This document shows, one piece after another, positions 24,301 through 35,151 of a DNA stretch of 64,000 nucleotides. The notes under the pieces were generated by a model. That model saw only the letters and a list, made by a program, of their open reading frames with translations. It had not been told where the DNA came from and did no database searches. Source of the DNA: Amborella trichopoda (lineage: Eukaryota > Streptophyta > Magnoliopsida > Amborellales > Amborellaceae); NCBI RefSeq assembly GCF_000471905.2, contig NW_006499207.1, positions 3,303,012-3,367,011 of the forward strand. The letters run 5' to 3'. A program made the position numbers and the translations under genes. Position 1 is the first letter of the stretch; the number at the start of each line of letters is the position of its first letter.

Positions 24301-24362
24301 TTCAACTGTTTGTTAGGCTTTATTGATCGGCGACCCATGATGATGAAAAATGTCTTCCAACA
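21350..24362 (-). mobile_element. 5' LTR of copy 1
   Basis: 3013 bp, from TAGCTAGGTGCC to TTCCAACA on the plus strand. It is colinear with 6705-9682, including the minisatellite, but the terminal TG/CA at the PBS side is mutated to TA. Near that end 23 of 101 aligned columns differ by eye, about 18 of them transitions. Divergence at the other end looks lower. Confidence 0.85.
22235..22560. repeat. 38-bp minisatellite in the copy 1 5' LTR
   Basis: About eight units of gcaccgagcg + cacgaagaaa + gctcgcggac + ggcgatag. It is the counterpart of 7580-7890 and somewhat more regular. Confidence 0.8.
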
Positions 24363-24367
24363 ATCGA
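24363..24367. repeat. Target site duplication of copy 1 (right)
   Basis: ATCGA, identical to 6700-6704. Reading through one copy keeps the PR frame of element B open. Confidence 0.9.
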
Positions 24368-24956
24368 CAAAGTCAAATACGATGTGATTGGGCACCTGAG
24401 GAAATTATCAGCTCTCCTGAGTATCTATGATGCCCTCATGTTGTTTAAAGACACTCAAATGGACCTGATACAAGCGCTCTTCCGCCCTGAAGTACACAAA
24501 ACAGAAGTCGAATGGTTCGAGAAAGACCCTACAATACTCAACAATTTCATGGCTATCACGTTCTCAGACGATGGCGTACAACTAGGATAGAAAATCCATA
24601 ATCGGCCTTGCTTTGTGAATGGCGATTTACATGTCGTCAGGTCAAGCAAATCATGCTAGACGAGGGATCAGTAGTAAACCTTATGGCGCGAAGGATTCTT
24701 ACCTAGATCGGTTTAAGTCTGGAGCAGCTTGAGCCTACAAGCCCGACAGTTCAAGGATTTAATTAGTCCGGAGAAAAGCTGGTTGGTACCATGCATCTCA
24801 AGCTTAAAATTGGGGATTTGAATGCTTCCACGTTATTCCATGTTATTCACACAGAAAGCTCTTACAACATCCTACTAGGTTGTCCTTGGCTCCATGATCA
24901 TGATGTGGTTCTATCCACGCTACATCAACCTCTCATGAAGACACAGAAGACATGAC
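24368..24956 (+). pseudogene. Aspartic protease region of element B
   Basis: Plus-strand continuation of 4651-6704. In order: GHLRKLSALLSIYDALMLF, HKTEVEWFEKDPTILNNFMA, NRPCFVNGDLH, the active-site block reading IMLDEGSVVNLMARR (a Gly of DGG replaced by Glu), TVQGFN-like sequence and YNILLGCPWLHDHDVVLSTL. Frameshifts near 24590-24660 and stops after them disable it. It ends abruptly where the LTR of element C begins at 24957, so RT and beyond are missing from the window for B. Confidence 0.75.
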
Positions 24957-25679
24957 TGGTTAGAAGCTTCGATCTCGCCCCCGGTCGGGATGACCTAGTG
25001 GCACGTGTCTCGGGTTTCAAGGAGTACCCAAGACTTGAGACCGCTCTCTCGAAAACCTTGTTAAGAAATAAGCGCAAGTACACCAACCGATGAGAGAGGA
25101 ATTTGGTGTGAGGTGGGACACACCTCACTTGAGTTCGTAACTCACTCAGGCTGACTCGCGTGGGCGCCCTCTTAGATCACGACGGAAAGTTCCCCCAGTC
25201 CTACAACTAGTTCGAAAGCACCTCTCTTGACCTGTAATCTCTTGTTTCTGTGATCACACACACATGGATAATTTACAAGACAAGTGGGCCGATGGACCCC
25301 ACCTTGCCTTTGGGAGAATGCACACAGACGTGCATATACAAAATAAGAAAGGGATGAATATGGCGATAGAGATTGGGGTGATTAAGAAGAAATAGAATGG
25401 GGAAAGAGAAGAGAAGAAGGAGAAGTTTGACCGGATGGCTAAACTGACACAGTAGCTAGAACAGTATAATGACTGATTTTGTGTGGTAGCGAGACGGGCA
25501 TGATAACTCAGACCGGCACGGTGGCAATACTACTCGACGGCAGAACCAATACTGACCAGCCTGGCATGATGGCATGTCTGATGTGGCAGCAAGACGGGCA
25601 TGGTAACTCAGACCAGCACTGCGACAATACTGCTCGATGACGAGACTGCCATGACAGTGCTAGACTTAGCCTGTCCCTT

Positions 25680-26080
25680 GGGCAAACGAGAGAGGAAGAA
25701 GAAAGAAGAGAGAGAAGAAAGAAGAGAGAAGAGAGAAGAGAGAAGATAAAATGGAAGAGAAGAAAGAGAAAAGAGAGGCAAAAAGAGAGGAGAGAAGAGA
25801 GAAGAAAGAAGAGAGAAGAAAGAAGAGAGAAGAAAGAAAAGAGATAAGAGAGATGCAAGAAGATAGAAGAGAGAAGAGGGAAGGAAGGAGAGAGAAGAAA
25901 GAAGAGAGAGATGAGAGAAGAAAGAAGAGAAGAGAAAGAAGAGAAGAGAAAGAAGAGAGGGAAGAGAGAGATGAAGATTAAGAAATAAGAGAGAGAAGAG
26001 AGAAGAGAGAATGAAGAAGAGATAAGAGAGAAGAAAGAAGAGAGAGAAGAGAGAAGAAAGAAGAGAAGAGAACGAAACAC
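25680..26080. repeat. GA-rich low-complexity tract in the C LTR
   Basis: About 400 bp of gagaagaaagaagagagaag. Long ORFs on both strands (for example 25751-25981 and 25508-26107) consist of Glu/Lys/Arg or Ser/Leu/Phe runs and are not genes. Confidence 0.9.
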
Positions 26081-26084
26081 GGAA

Positions 26085-26570
26085 GGTGATAGGGTTCCAC
26101 CGTCCATGACGGAAGAGAGAAGAAGGGGAAGGAAGCATGGACAACAATAGGGTTCCGCCGTCTATGACAGAGGAGAGAGAAAGAAGGGGAGAAGGGACAT
26201 GGATAGTGATAGGCTCCGCCATTCATGTCGAAAGAGAGAGAAAGAGAGAAGGAGAGAAGAAACATGGATGACAATGGGTTTCGCCGTCCCTGATAAGAGA
26301 GAAAGAGAAAGAGAGAACATGGACAATAATGGGTTTCACCGTCCATGACAAGAGAGAGAGAATAAGAGAGAACATAGATGACGATGGGTTCTGCTGTCCA
26401 TGACAGGAGACAGAGGATAAGAAAGAACATGGACGATGATGGGTTCCGCCATCCATGACAAGAGAGAGAGAGAGTAAGAGAGACCATGGACGGCGATGGG
26501 TTTCACTGTCCATGACAGGAGAGAGAGAATAAGAGAACATGGATGGCGATGGGTTCTGTCATATATGATA
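26085..26570. repeat. ~55-65-bp minisatellite in the C LTR
   Basis: About eight irregular units combining atgggttccgccgtccatga with a variable gagaga tract and gaacatgga. It occupies the place of the 38-bp array in copy 1 but differs in unit. Confidence 0.75.
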
Positions 26571-26879
26571 AGAGGGAAAGAGATAGGAGAGAGAAAAGAG
26601 AAGACACATGCTACAATAAATATCGTCGTGTGTGTCAGAAGGGACTCAAACATGACCCGACATGCTGAAATGACCCGGCATGCGACTTAGGAAAGGGCCC
26701 TATTCAATGTCCTTGTCAGAGAATGAGGGAAGAAATGTCGTACACAGCGATGAGCATCGTCGTGCATAATCATGGAGGAAGAGGAACTTGGACAGAGGCT
26801 CGGCTCGGCACTCGCGTTAAGGCCCGACTCATTGTGTTCATTCCAGGAGGTAAGAACCAAAATGGGGGATGTCATGTGC

Positions 26880-27340
26880 GGCGATGGGTAACGCCATGCA
26901 TGACACGAAGAGAGAGAAAAGATAGAATTGAGTGAGAATAAGAAAGGAGAGAGATAAGAAAGGAAATAGAAAGAGAAAAAAGGAAAGTAGAGAGAGAAGG
27001 AAAGATCGAGAGTTTAGGAAAGAATATTAAGAAGGAGACAGGGAAAATTAGAAAAGTGAGAGAAGAGATTAGGACAGAAAGAAAAGAAAGATCAGGAAAG
27101 AGAAGTGAGAGAGAGACATGCACGACGATGCTTACTGTCATCCATGTTTGAGGTAGATAAGAGAGATACAAAGAGCAAGAGAAGAGGAGAGAGACAAAGA
27201 GAAGACGAGAGAGATAGAGATAAGAGGAGAGAGGGATAGAGACAAGAGGAGCGAGAGACATAGAGAAGAGGAGAGAGAAAGAAAGAAGAACAGAGAGAAA
27301 GAAAGAAGAAGAGAGAGAAGAGAGGAGGAGAGAGAATTAC
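26880..27340. repeat. Second GA-rich tract in the C LTR
   Basis: Purine-rich sequence with agagagataagaaagg-type runs, interrupted by one unit-like segment near 27115-27150. Overlapping minus-strand ORFs are Leu/Ser-rich translations of it. Confidence 0.85.
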
Positions 27341-28798
27341 CTTCACCTAGGGGTATCGATATTTTTCTTCTCTCTCCTCTCACTTTCTTCAAGATGTGCC
27401 CACAATCTCAATGTAAACTCTTAATTTTATTCTTCAAATTGAAGCCAAAAGGAAGGGTCTTTTACAATGAGGTATAACATGGTATTTATAGAGTTGGGCC
27501 CAAAACATTGGTGGATGCCTAAAATATAACCTAATTGATGATAATTACAATTTATTTGAATTAAAAAAAATGATGCAAAATTACGATTTTGCCCTTGCTC
27601 ATCAATAAACGAAATTCCAAAACCATCCCTACTGTAACAATGAAACGTGCTCAATTTTCTTAGGATGATTCGGGGTTGCTCCGACTCCCGTTTGGCTGAA
27701 AGATGATTACTATCCTGTTGGGCTCGGTATGACGATCAATTTGATATTAACTTCAATCTACGGAACTTTTTTTTAGGCCACGATCATGCGACTTGAAATT
27801 TGTAAGAATCTTGTAAACTTTAGATCGATATATTTGCTTGCTTCTTGATATATTACCTTGGTTTCTTCGCTATAATGGACTGAGAATGCAATCACGATCG
27901 TGTTGCAACAAACGGAGCTCGATTTTGTGCCCGAATGAAGATTTTGCAATTTTAGGTTTTTTGTCAAAATTTGGATTCCGGCAGCCGGAATTCTACAACA
28001 AATTTAACATCATCAAGCACCAAATCTAACCGTTGATCATGCGCGTGGTTCGGACCAGACATGGCCCTGGACCTTACTCATGCAATGGCATTAGTTCCGC
28101 ATCAGTGATGTATGCGAGCGTCGTGATATGGTCGCTTGAATGAGACGCGCTACTGCTGATTTTTTGCAACTCTTATTCTCGAATCGTCTTCTTCTCTCTA
28201 GCTTTTCTCCCTGCTCAGACATCGTCAAGGGACATGCCATATCACCTTGCTCATCTAGGCGAGACGAACAAGCTTGTAAAATTTGAGCGTGACCTGACTC
28301 GTAACGAGGGAGATATGAGTCCCGAAAGTTACTGGTCATAACTGTGAAAACCAGTCCCCTTTAATGGAGACTAGTGCAGAGAGGGTGCACAGGAATAGAG
28401 TGCAGCCTCTCCTTTTTCAGTATTTTACCCATAACTTTGTTTTGGAATGTCTGTTTAAGCCTAAACTTGACCTATAAGATTTTTTTACCATGTTGGATCT
28501 AATGGTGATGGTTCCACAACCATTTGATGCTCCGTTAATAGGTTTTTAGTGATGGCTTCCGTTTCAAGGTGTTAGAGACCGATTTTTTTGAAATTGTTTC
28601 TTTGTTTGCACTGCCTTAGACATGTCAGATTGCGACGAAACTTGGTAGGTGGTTGTTTGAAGTCCTTAAGAAAATTTTCACCCCTTCTAGGGAAATTTTA
28701 AGACTATCAAGAATTCCACTATAAGTCAAGGCTTTATTGACTTGCTTCTTCTTTATTTCGCATCGGGGACCCAAGGTGTTGAAAAATGTCTTCAAACA

Positions 28799-28810
28799 GC
28801 TTCCCTTGCC
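28799..28810 (-). promoter_or_regulatory. Candidate polypurine tract of C
   Basis: On the minus strand GGCAAGGGAAGC lies immediately before the TGTTTGAAGACA LTR start, the expected place for plus-strand priming. Confidence 0.5.
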
Positions 28811-29750
28811 GAACGTTGTGCTTTGAGAGAAGAGTGACGGACAAGATTCAAAAAATTTCCCTCAGCTTTATTGCTTTTTCTTCCTAACCACAGGACCACG
28901 TGAACATCGAGGAGATATGCACGTAATGTTGTAACTAGGATGCTCAAACGTTTGGATGCATTTGTCACATATCCATCCATGAAGACTTTGGGGGAGAAGA
29001 GATTTTTGAGTGATCCTGTCGATGTCCTCACTCTCAAGGGACTATTTTGTGATTTGAAGGGATTAGTATTTTACATCCTCACCCTATCGAACGAATTGCT
29101 ACTGGTGGGGGACATCTCATGAAATGCCCATCATCCACATCAAGAGCTCTTCTTGGGTTCCAATAATTGGGAGCCTTGCTTAAGGGCTTACACACCCAGT
29201 TGGTTAGAATCCTGGCTTGTCTGGCAGTCGGGTGCCTTGCTTAAGGGCTTTCTTCTCAATCAGCCAGGGTTCTTGTGTCTTCTGGTGGGGGACATCTCAA
29301 GAAAGCCCATCATCCATGCAGGGACTTTTATTTTTGCTACTGGTGGGGGACATCTCATAGAATGCCCATCATCCACATCGGGAGCACGCTTTGCTGCTGG
29401 TGGGGGACATCTCATGGAATGCCCATCATCCACATCGGGAGCATGCTTTGCTGCTGGTGGGGGACATCTCATGGAATGCCCATCATCCACGTCAGGGGCC
29501 TTTTTTTTTTTGGTGACTTCTTGGGAACGGGGTCCTTTAGCACGGAACCTCGATGTGTCGTCTTAGTGATTCTTCTAACTCTTAGGTCCTTTTTATGAAT
29601 GGACTCAGACTGTGGAACTCTTCCTTGAAGCTTATATTTTTGGGTCCTGATAAAAGGGAATTCTAACACCAGGGATTTTTCTTTTTGAATGCCAGCTGAA
29701 GCCACCTATAGAGGCGAGCGCTCTATCAACCTGCTTATTGGTCCAAGCAC
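28811..29750 (-). other. C-specific 3' UTR segment with 57-bp array
   Basis: This segment has no counterpart in copy 1. It contains the 57-bp array (29279-29507), an isolated diverged unit near 29100, and a duplicated ~70-bp block around ccttgcttaagggctt (29172 and 29232). The minus-strand ORF 28792-29037 matches no family I know and is probably not a gene. Confidence 0.5.
29279..29507. repeat. 57-bp tandem array, four units
   Basis: Units begin near 29279, 29337, 29394 and 29451, each with ctggtgggggacatctcatg and gcccatcatccac. The last two full units are nearly identical, so the array expanded comparatively recently. Confidence 0.85.
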
Positions 29751-30399
29751 CCATTGCAGGTTTTCACTTGGATTGAGAAGTGGATCCATAGAGATGGTTT
29801 TCACCAACTTTCTTTTATTCGGGTCTCTTTTACCCATGACCTTACAGTCATGTCCACCATTTTTCTTTCATTTTTACCTACGTTGCCCTTTCTGGTTTTC
29901 ATCGTGCCCAGTTTTTTTTTACGGAACTCTCTTACTCATGGTTTCGTGACCATGCCCGTCCGTCATTTTCACTCATGGCATTCCCTTATTCAGGTATACA
30001 CCATGCCCATTATTTGTTATTTTTGGGAAGTCATGTTTAGGGTCATGCCTTCGGGACCTATGCGAAGCCTTTTAACATCATGCGGTCAAGACATGTACTA
30101 TAGTTTAAGGTCATACAGCTGGCCGTGGTGGCGATGAATGATAGTCTGTGAAGGCCATAGAGTGAGTATGGTGGTGATTTGACTCACTTTGGGGAGATGG
30201 AATGAGGTTGCCTATGAAAGACAGGTGGTGTTGTTATGAAAGGTGGACGACGGTGACCCCACTAGCTGACGGCGAGTGTGGAGGGCGAGATGGCGGGTGA
30301 GACTCACTGGGGAATGATGGATGATGATAAAGGAAATGGATGCATTGGGGAGTTGTGAAAATGGTACGCACAGAAGGGGTGTGTGCGTATGGGGGCGTG

Positions 30400-31110
30400 T
30401 TTAAGGTCATACCTCCTAGACTTGTGTAAAGCAGTTTAACGTCATGCGGTCAGGAAGTGCACGATAGTTTAAGGTCATGTAGTTTGTACCATGGCTGTGC
30501 AATTTAAAGTCGGGTAGCATGGACCATGCAGTTTAAGGTCGTGCAACAAGACCTTCGCTACAGTTTAAGGTCATATAGTTTGGACCATGCAGTTTTGGGT
30601 CGTGCATCTAGACCACGGTTGTGCGGTCTAGGGTCATGCAGCATGGACCATGCAGTTTAAAGTCATACAACTAGACCTCCACTACAGTTTAAGCTCGTAT
30701 AGTTTGGACCATGCAGTTTAGGGTTGTGCATCTATATCATGGTTGTGCAGTTTAGGGTCATGCAGCACGGACCATGCACTTTAAGGTCATTCAACCAGAC
30801 CTCCGCTACATTTTAAGGTCATATAGTTTGGACCATCCAATTTAGGGTCATGCATCTAGCCCACGGTTGTGTAGTTTAGGTTCATGCAGCACAGACCATG
30901 CAGTTTAAGGTCGTGCAACCAGACCTCCGCTACAGTTTAAGGTCATATAGTTTGGACCATGCAGTTTAGGGTTGTGCATCTAGACCACGACTGTGTAGGT
31001 TTTAGGGCATGCAGCACGGACCATGCAGTTTAAGGTCATGCAACCAGGCCTCCGCTACAGTTTAAGGTCGTATCGATTGGACCATGCAGTTTAAGGTCGT
31101 GCATTTAGAC
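30400..31110. repeat. 35-bp satellite-like array in C, higher-order form
   Basis: The same unit as at 10380-11870 (cagtttaaggtcatgca..gacc). Here a longer composite repeats about every 115-130 bp: an accatgcagtttaaggtc unit, a cctccgctacagtttaaggt unit and a tagtttggaccatgcagttt unit. Confidence 0.8.
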
Positions 31111-31399
31111 TATTTTGTGGGTCGCCATGTAGATGAAGCTCCATGGGGAATATGCCTGTAGATGGCAATCCGACTCCCTGGGGATAAAATGGTTAAGGCC
31201 ATACACAAGTAGAGGGCTTAGATGGAGATGGTGGCCCGATGAGGGATGGCAAACGAAAGCAGACCACACTGGGGATTAGGGGGTGAGTGTGACTCCCTAG
31301 GGGATAAGGCTGTGGAATGCATGCAGCTCTAGTGGCTAGGGCACAGGTGTAACTCCACTGGGGTAGTGGGAAGACACTCATGGTGGTGATCGAGCTCAG

Positions 31400-31560
31400 G
31401 CACCCACGATGCTAACATGGGCGGCAATAACACGCACGACGCTAACTTGGGTGACAGTTGCACGAACAGTGCTAGCATGAGCGGTAGTAACACGTGCGGC
31501 TCTAGCATGGGTGGCAGTAACACTCGCAGTGCTAACATGAGTGGCAATTGCATGCACGAC
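31400..31560. repeat. 30-bp array, five units, upstream of the C antisense promoter
   Basis: Five units of exactly 30 bp, each starting gctaacatgggcggcaataa or a close variant. It sits in the same place as the 26-27-bp array of copy 1, but the unit sequence differs. Confidence 0.8.
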
Positions 31561-31780
31561 ACTAGAACATGCGTGACATTAGTCTAAGTTTGGGCCTTAG
31601 GCGTGCGCTTGACCCGATCCTGGTCCATTTGACGCTTGATGCTCGACGCTACATGGGTGGCGATGACCAGTATTCAGGCTTTGGGCTTGAGCCCGACTTG
31701 GTTCGTTCCATCGCCGTTTGGTCTTCAAGGACCTGATTGGTATTTTCAATTTGTTTGAGGCACTTCAAAGGAACGTCGTC

Positions 31781-31804
31781 TATATAAGGGGGTAAAACCC
31801 CCTT
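31781..31804 (+). promoter_or_regulatory. TATA box and hairpin of the C antisense promoter
   Basis: TATATAAG (31781-31788) overlaps a 7-bp inverted repeat AAGGGGG / CCCCCTT (31786-31792 and 31798-31804, loop TAAAA). It corresponds to the TATA box at 12523 in copy 1. Confidence 0.55.
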
Positions 31805-32973
31805 TTCACCATTTCAACAAAGGTAAAATGATAGTGAGCAGTAAAAGAGGGCAAGAGCTTTTCTGGTTAAGGGATTTCGACGAGACCACGAGGGCATTCA
31901 CAAAGGGTTTTCGGCATCCGCAGAGAAACCACAGGGGGTCTTGGTGAAGATTCTGTCGTGCCGGAGAAGTGAGAAAACAGGGACTAAGGGTGTAGCAGAG
32001 GCCTGTCATAGGCTTTCGACCGTTTTTTAGTGGGAGTGAGAAGTTTACAATGAAGGATGGTGTTTTCCCGACGAGAAACCGAGACGTCACAGTGCAGCGA
32101 ATAGTCATTGGCAGAAAATGATTGTGAGAAGCGAATGGTCGTCGTCTACATATGCGAGGAAGGTGAACAGTCGCGGGGGAGATGAAGGGCTTGGGGAGTT
32201 GAAGGGTCACCAGCAACTGACGGGACACAAGCAACCGAAGGGGCACAAGGAAACAAAAGGTCACGAGTAGCTGGAAAGTCTTGAGTAAACACGTGCGGCA
32301 ATGGTCGTGGGCGACAACAGTCACTCGCGGCGTTAGTCACACATGGGGTTAGTGACAACGTGTGTGGCATTAGTCATGTGCAGCAGTAGCCGCTCACTCG
32401 ACGATCCTTTCATGGATGGTGGCAAGTTGTGATTGTTATTGATTGTGCACGACATTGAGTTATGCTTGGCAATAATCATGTACGGCGATGACTTGGGCAG
32501 GCAGAGGGTGGTGAACAATGGCAAGGCATGGCTCACGAAGTTTGTTGGAAGCCAAGTCCTCCATCACAACTGTGAACCCCATGTTGTTCTTTGGAAGGGC
32601 CTTCACTGTGAATAGGGTATGCTTTCCATAGACCAGTTCCTTGCCAGAGAACTCTGCTTTGTATGTCTGATATACTCGAACCAAAGTGCTTCCACCTTCT
32701 CCCGATGCAAGAGCAACTTTTGGCCTGTAACCGTCCTCTTTTCCTCGGATGCAAGAGCAACATTGGGGGTCAACTGCTCTCTTTTTCTCTGAAGCAAGAG
32801 CAACACTCGAACTGTTCTCTTTTCCTCTGAAGTAAGAGTGACATTTGATAATATATGCCTGTCACCTTCGTAATAATGGGTTTCTGATTGTAACTTGTAT
32901 CTTCTTCAATAAAAAGGGTTAAGCTTTGCTGAATTGTCTTGCTTTTTTTCTTTTCAACGTGCTCCCCTTTCTT
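31805..32973 (+). pseudogene. Remnant of the antisense gene region of C
   Basis: Leader-like sequence after the TATA box, then interspersed short repeats: cgttagtcac-type near 32280-32400, and three units of about 45 bp with gcaagagcaac and ctcttttcctc at 32700-32845. A possible poly(A) region follows (tcttcaataaaaagg near 32905). I find no protein similarity to the antisense ORFs of copies 1 and 2. The identification rests on position, between the 3' UTR arrays and integrase, and on the promoter. Confidence 0.35.
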
Positions 32974-34110
32974 TTATTGAGTCTTTTGAGTGTGTTTCAG
33001 GGATAATACTTCTTTAGGTATTGCCCCATTGATGGGGGGCATCGCCTCCTCTCCATCATGACGTGCCAGTATGTAAGCCCTATTTGGCGAGACCTTCTTG
33101 ACTATAAAAGGGCCTTCCCACTTAGGTTCAAAATTTCCTTTACGCCGCCCATGCATAACGATCGACCTTTAGATGGTTAGAACCATATCCCCAAGAGTGA
33201 ATTAGCGGACCTTGACTAACTTGTCAAAGGCCCTCTTCATTCTCCCCTGGTTGAGTTCGAGGTTTTGTTGAGCTCTCAACCTCTTTTCATCAAGTGCATC
33301 CAACTCTTGATAATGAAGCTTGATTCTCTCATCTTTGGTCAGTCCTTGATGTATGGCGACACATAGCGAGGGGAGTTGAATTTAAAGGGGCAAGGCTGGC
33401 TCACCCCCATAGACCAGGGAATAAGGAGTGGAATCGGTGGAATTCGTGTGGTAGTGCGATGGACCCACAACACTTATAGGAAGCTTCTCGTGCTAGTTTT
33501 TCTTCATCTTTGATACCAACTTCCTTAAAACGTTGCATAGGGTCTTATTGAAAGCCTTAGCTAAGCTGATCACCCGAGGGTGGTACACAGTTGAGTACTT
33601 CCACTCGAAACCGAAATGAGTAACCAAGAGATCAATGTGATGACTTCTGAATTGAGGATCCGTTCAGGCACCCCAAACCCATATATGATGTGATGCCGAA
33701 CGAAGTTGGCCACAGTAGTCCCAGGAACTTGCTTGAGGGGGACCGCTTCAACCCACTTGGAGAAATAGCCTGCTGCTGCTAAAATAAAGACATGACCCAT
33801 TGTAAAGGGAGGATCGATAGGTCCTACAAGGTCCATACCCCATTGTGAAAAGGGCCATGATGGCACTGTAGGATGTAGGGGCTATGGTGCTTGATGAATA
33901 AGGCTCGAGTGCATTTGGCAGACCTGGCACCTTTTGGCATAGTTTAAGGAATCAACAGCCATCGAAGGCCAATAATACCCCAATCTATGTATCCGTTCAT
34001 AGAGCTTAGGATCGAACTGATGCAATCCACAGATGCCTGAGTGTACTTCTTCCAACACCTTATTTGCCTCTTGTGCGTCTACACATCTGAGAAGAATACC
34101 GTCAAAAGTC
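32974..34110 (-). pseudogene. Integrase of element C
   Basis: Minus strand, in order: H2C2 zinc-binding region with EVHSGICGLH and CQVCQ (33925-34080), catalytic core with WGMDLVGPI carrying the first Asp (about 33815-33845) and GYFSKWVEAVPLKQVPGTTV, a frameshift near 33620-33670, SLAKAFNKTLCNVLRKLVSK (33500-33565), TPYSLVYGGEPA, and a C-terminal beta domain NFEPKWEGPFIVKKV (33060-33130). The second catalytic Asp motif is not readable, and the catalytic Glu is Lys (codon 33556-33558). The enzyme would have inserted the cDNA; this copy cannot. The AFNKTLC-type core is characteristic of plant Tat/Athila integrases. Confidence 0.85.
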
Positions 34111-35061
34111 TATCTGAAGAGAGGATCTCCTTCAAGGAGGGTGTACTTGGTAGACATTCGACGCACATTATTACATTCGGCACGATCTTCAAGGAGTCTA
34201 CCGCCCTTTATAAAGTCAATGATAGATTCTCTCCAATCTTCCACTTGCTTGATTTCCACACATATTGGGTCGAAGAACTTCAGCTCTTGTTTCTGAACGC
34301 CTGCTCCTTGATTCTGTGCCATTTCCTGCTTGGCTTTAATGACATCTTTGGCTACTAGAAGTGCTCCGAATGGATAAGGCAGACACTCAGGAAAGAGAAT
34401 TCTTCCATCATCTGCGTGTACTGCGGTTCTCGATTCAATGTGTCTCCACTCTGCCACCTAGATAGGCGCGGGCCCTGGTGAGGACAATTGAATGGTAGCT
34501 CTGAGCTTTGCAAGTGCATTAGCCTGCGAGTTTAACCTCCTGGGGATGTGATTCAAGGATACATCATCAAATTGAGCCATATACAATTTTGTTGTATCAT
34601 GGTAAGGCTTGAGAGTGTCCTTTCTCATGTCATAGATCCCCTTAAGCTACCGAATGACCAACTTGGAGTCGCTAAAGATATCGAATTGCTCCAAGTCTAA
34701 ATCCAAGGCTATCTCTAACCCAATTATAAGGGCCTGATACTCTGCCTCATTATGGGAACTAGCTTTGGTGAGAGAGAAGGATAGAGGAAGTATCGCTCCT
34801 TTTGGAGTCATGAACACCACTCTGGCATCTCCTGGATCAGATTAAAAGGCTCCGTTGAAGTACATCTTCCATGTGTGAGCGAGTTCTGCAAAAAATACTT
34901 TTTCATCAGGGAGGTCGCTTAATAAAGGACATTTTATCGGTACTGGGTGTGCTGCAAAAAATTCAGTCAAAGCCTGACCTTTGACGGCCTTTTGTGGTAC
35001 ATATATGTGATGTTGAACTCCATGAGTAACAATGCCTACTTAGAAAGGCATCTCGACAAGC
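34111..35061 (-). pseudogene. RNase H of element C and linker to integrase
   Basis: Read right to left: YVPQKAVKGQALTEFFAAHP (34930-35000), then RNase H with KMYFNGAF, HNEAEYQALIIGLEIALDLE and FSDSKLVIRQLKGIYDMRKD, ending IPRRLNSQANALAKL (34500-34560). Two catalytic Asp are replaced by Asn (codons 34854-34856 and 34518-34520); the Glu and the central Asp survive. A linker with WRESIIDFIKGGRLLED leads to integrase. The domain would remove the RNA template during reverse transcription. Its N-terminal side is cut off by copy 2 at 35062; RT resumes at 42214. Confidence 0.85.
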
Positions 35062-35066
35062 ATGGC
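35062..35066. repeat. Target site duplication of copy 2 (left)
   Basis: ATGGC, identical to 42209-42213, immediately before the TGGTTATAAGCC terminus. Confidence 0.85.
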
Positions 35067-35151
35067 TGGTTATAAGCCTCGATCTCACCCTCCGGATTTA
35101 GGTGATCTGATGGCATGTGTCTCAGGTCTCAAGGCAACCTGGGACTTAAGA
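35067..35151 (-). mobile_element. 3' LTR stub of copy 2
   Basis: The first 85 bp match the termini at 24957 and 6705 (cctcgatctc, gcatgtgtctcaggt, gggacttaaga); homology then stops abruptly at the deletion junction. Confidence 0.75.

Larger units (their letters stand above)
6705..24362 (-). mobile_element. Copy 1: Tat-like gag-PR element with antisense ORF
   Basis: A complete insertion of 17.7 kb including the gap, read on the minus strand: 5' LTR (21350-24362), PBS, gag, PR, a post-PR tail, then a convergent plus-strand ORF, 3' UTR arrays and 3' LTR (6705-9682). It is flanked by the perfect 5-bp duplication ATCGA, and the B reading frame continues across it. RT, RNase H and integrase are absent: about 300 bases separate the end of the PR tail from the end of the antisense ORF. 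The same arrangement in copy 2 argues that this is a family trait and not a private deletion. The two LTRs have diverged strongly (about 23 of the first 101 aligned columns by eye), so the insertion is old. Confidence 0.85.
24957..28798 (-). mobile_element. 3' LTR of element C
   Basis: 3842 bp with plus-strand ends TGGTTAGAAGC and TTCAAACA (minus: TGTTTGAA..CTAACCA). Both ends and the 27350-28798 portion align with the copy 1 and copy 2 LTRs. The right end abuts a purine-rich tract on the minus strand and C-type 3' UTR sequence, so it is the 3' LTR of C. The left end abuts B protease; a duplication of the 5 bp ATGAC there is not found because the far end of C is truncated. Internal low-complexity sequence makes it longer than the copy 1 LTRs. 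Confidence 0.75.
29751..31780 (-). other. 3' UTR of element C with satellite-like arrays
   Basis: The start matches copy 1 at 9710-10150. It is followed by the 35-bp array, a ctccctggggat-rich stretch (31160-31370) and a 30-bp array, the same order as in copy 1. No protein is recognised. Confidence 0.7.

Noticed and set aside
25508-27392. Long overlapping ORFs on both strands (up to 204 codons)
   Set aside because: They translate GA/CT-rich low-complexity DNA into Ser/Leu/Phe or Glu/Lys/Arg runs inside an LTR. No domain, and open in several frames at once.
29153-29598. 137-codon and 107-codon repeat-protein ORFs
   Set aside because: They are different-frame translations of the 57-bp array and are open on both strands.
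32460-32684. Minus-strand ORF with VYGKHTLFTVKALPKNNMGF as a pol segment
   Set aside because: No match to RT, RNase H or integrase motifs; it lies downstream of the integrase C-terminus in the antisense-gene region.
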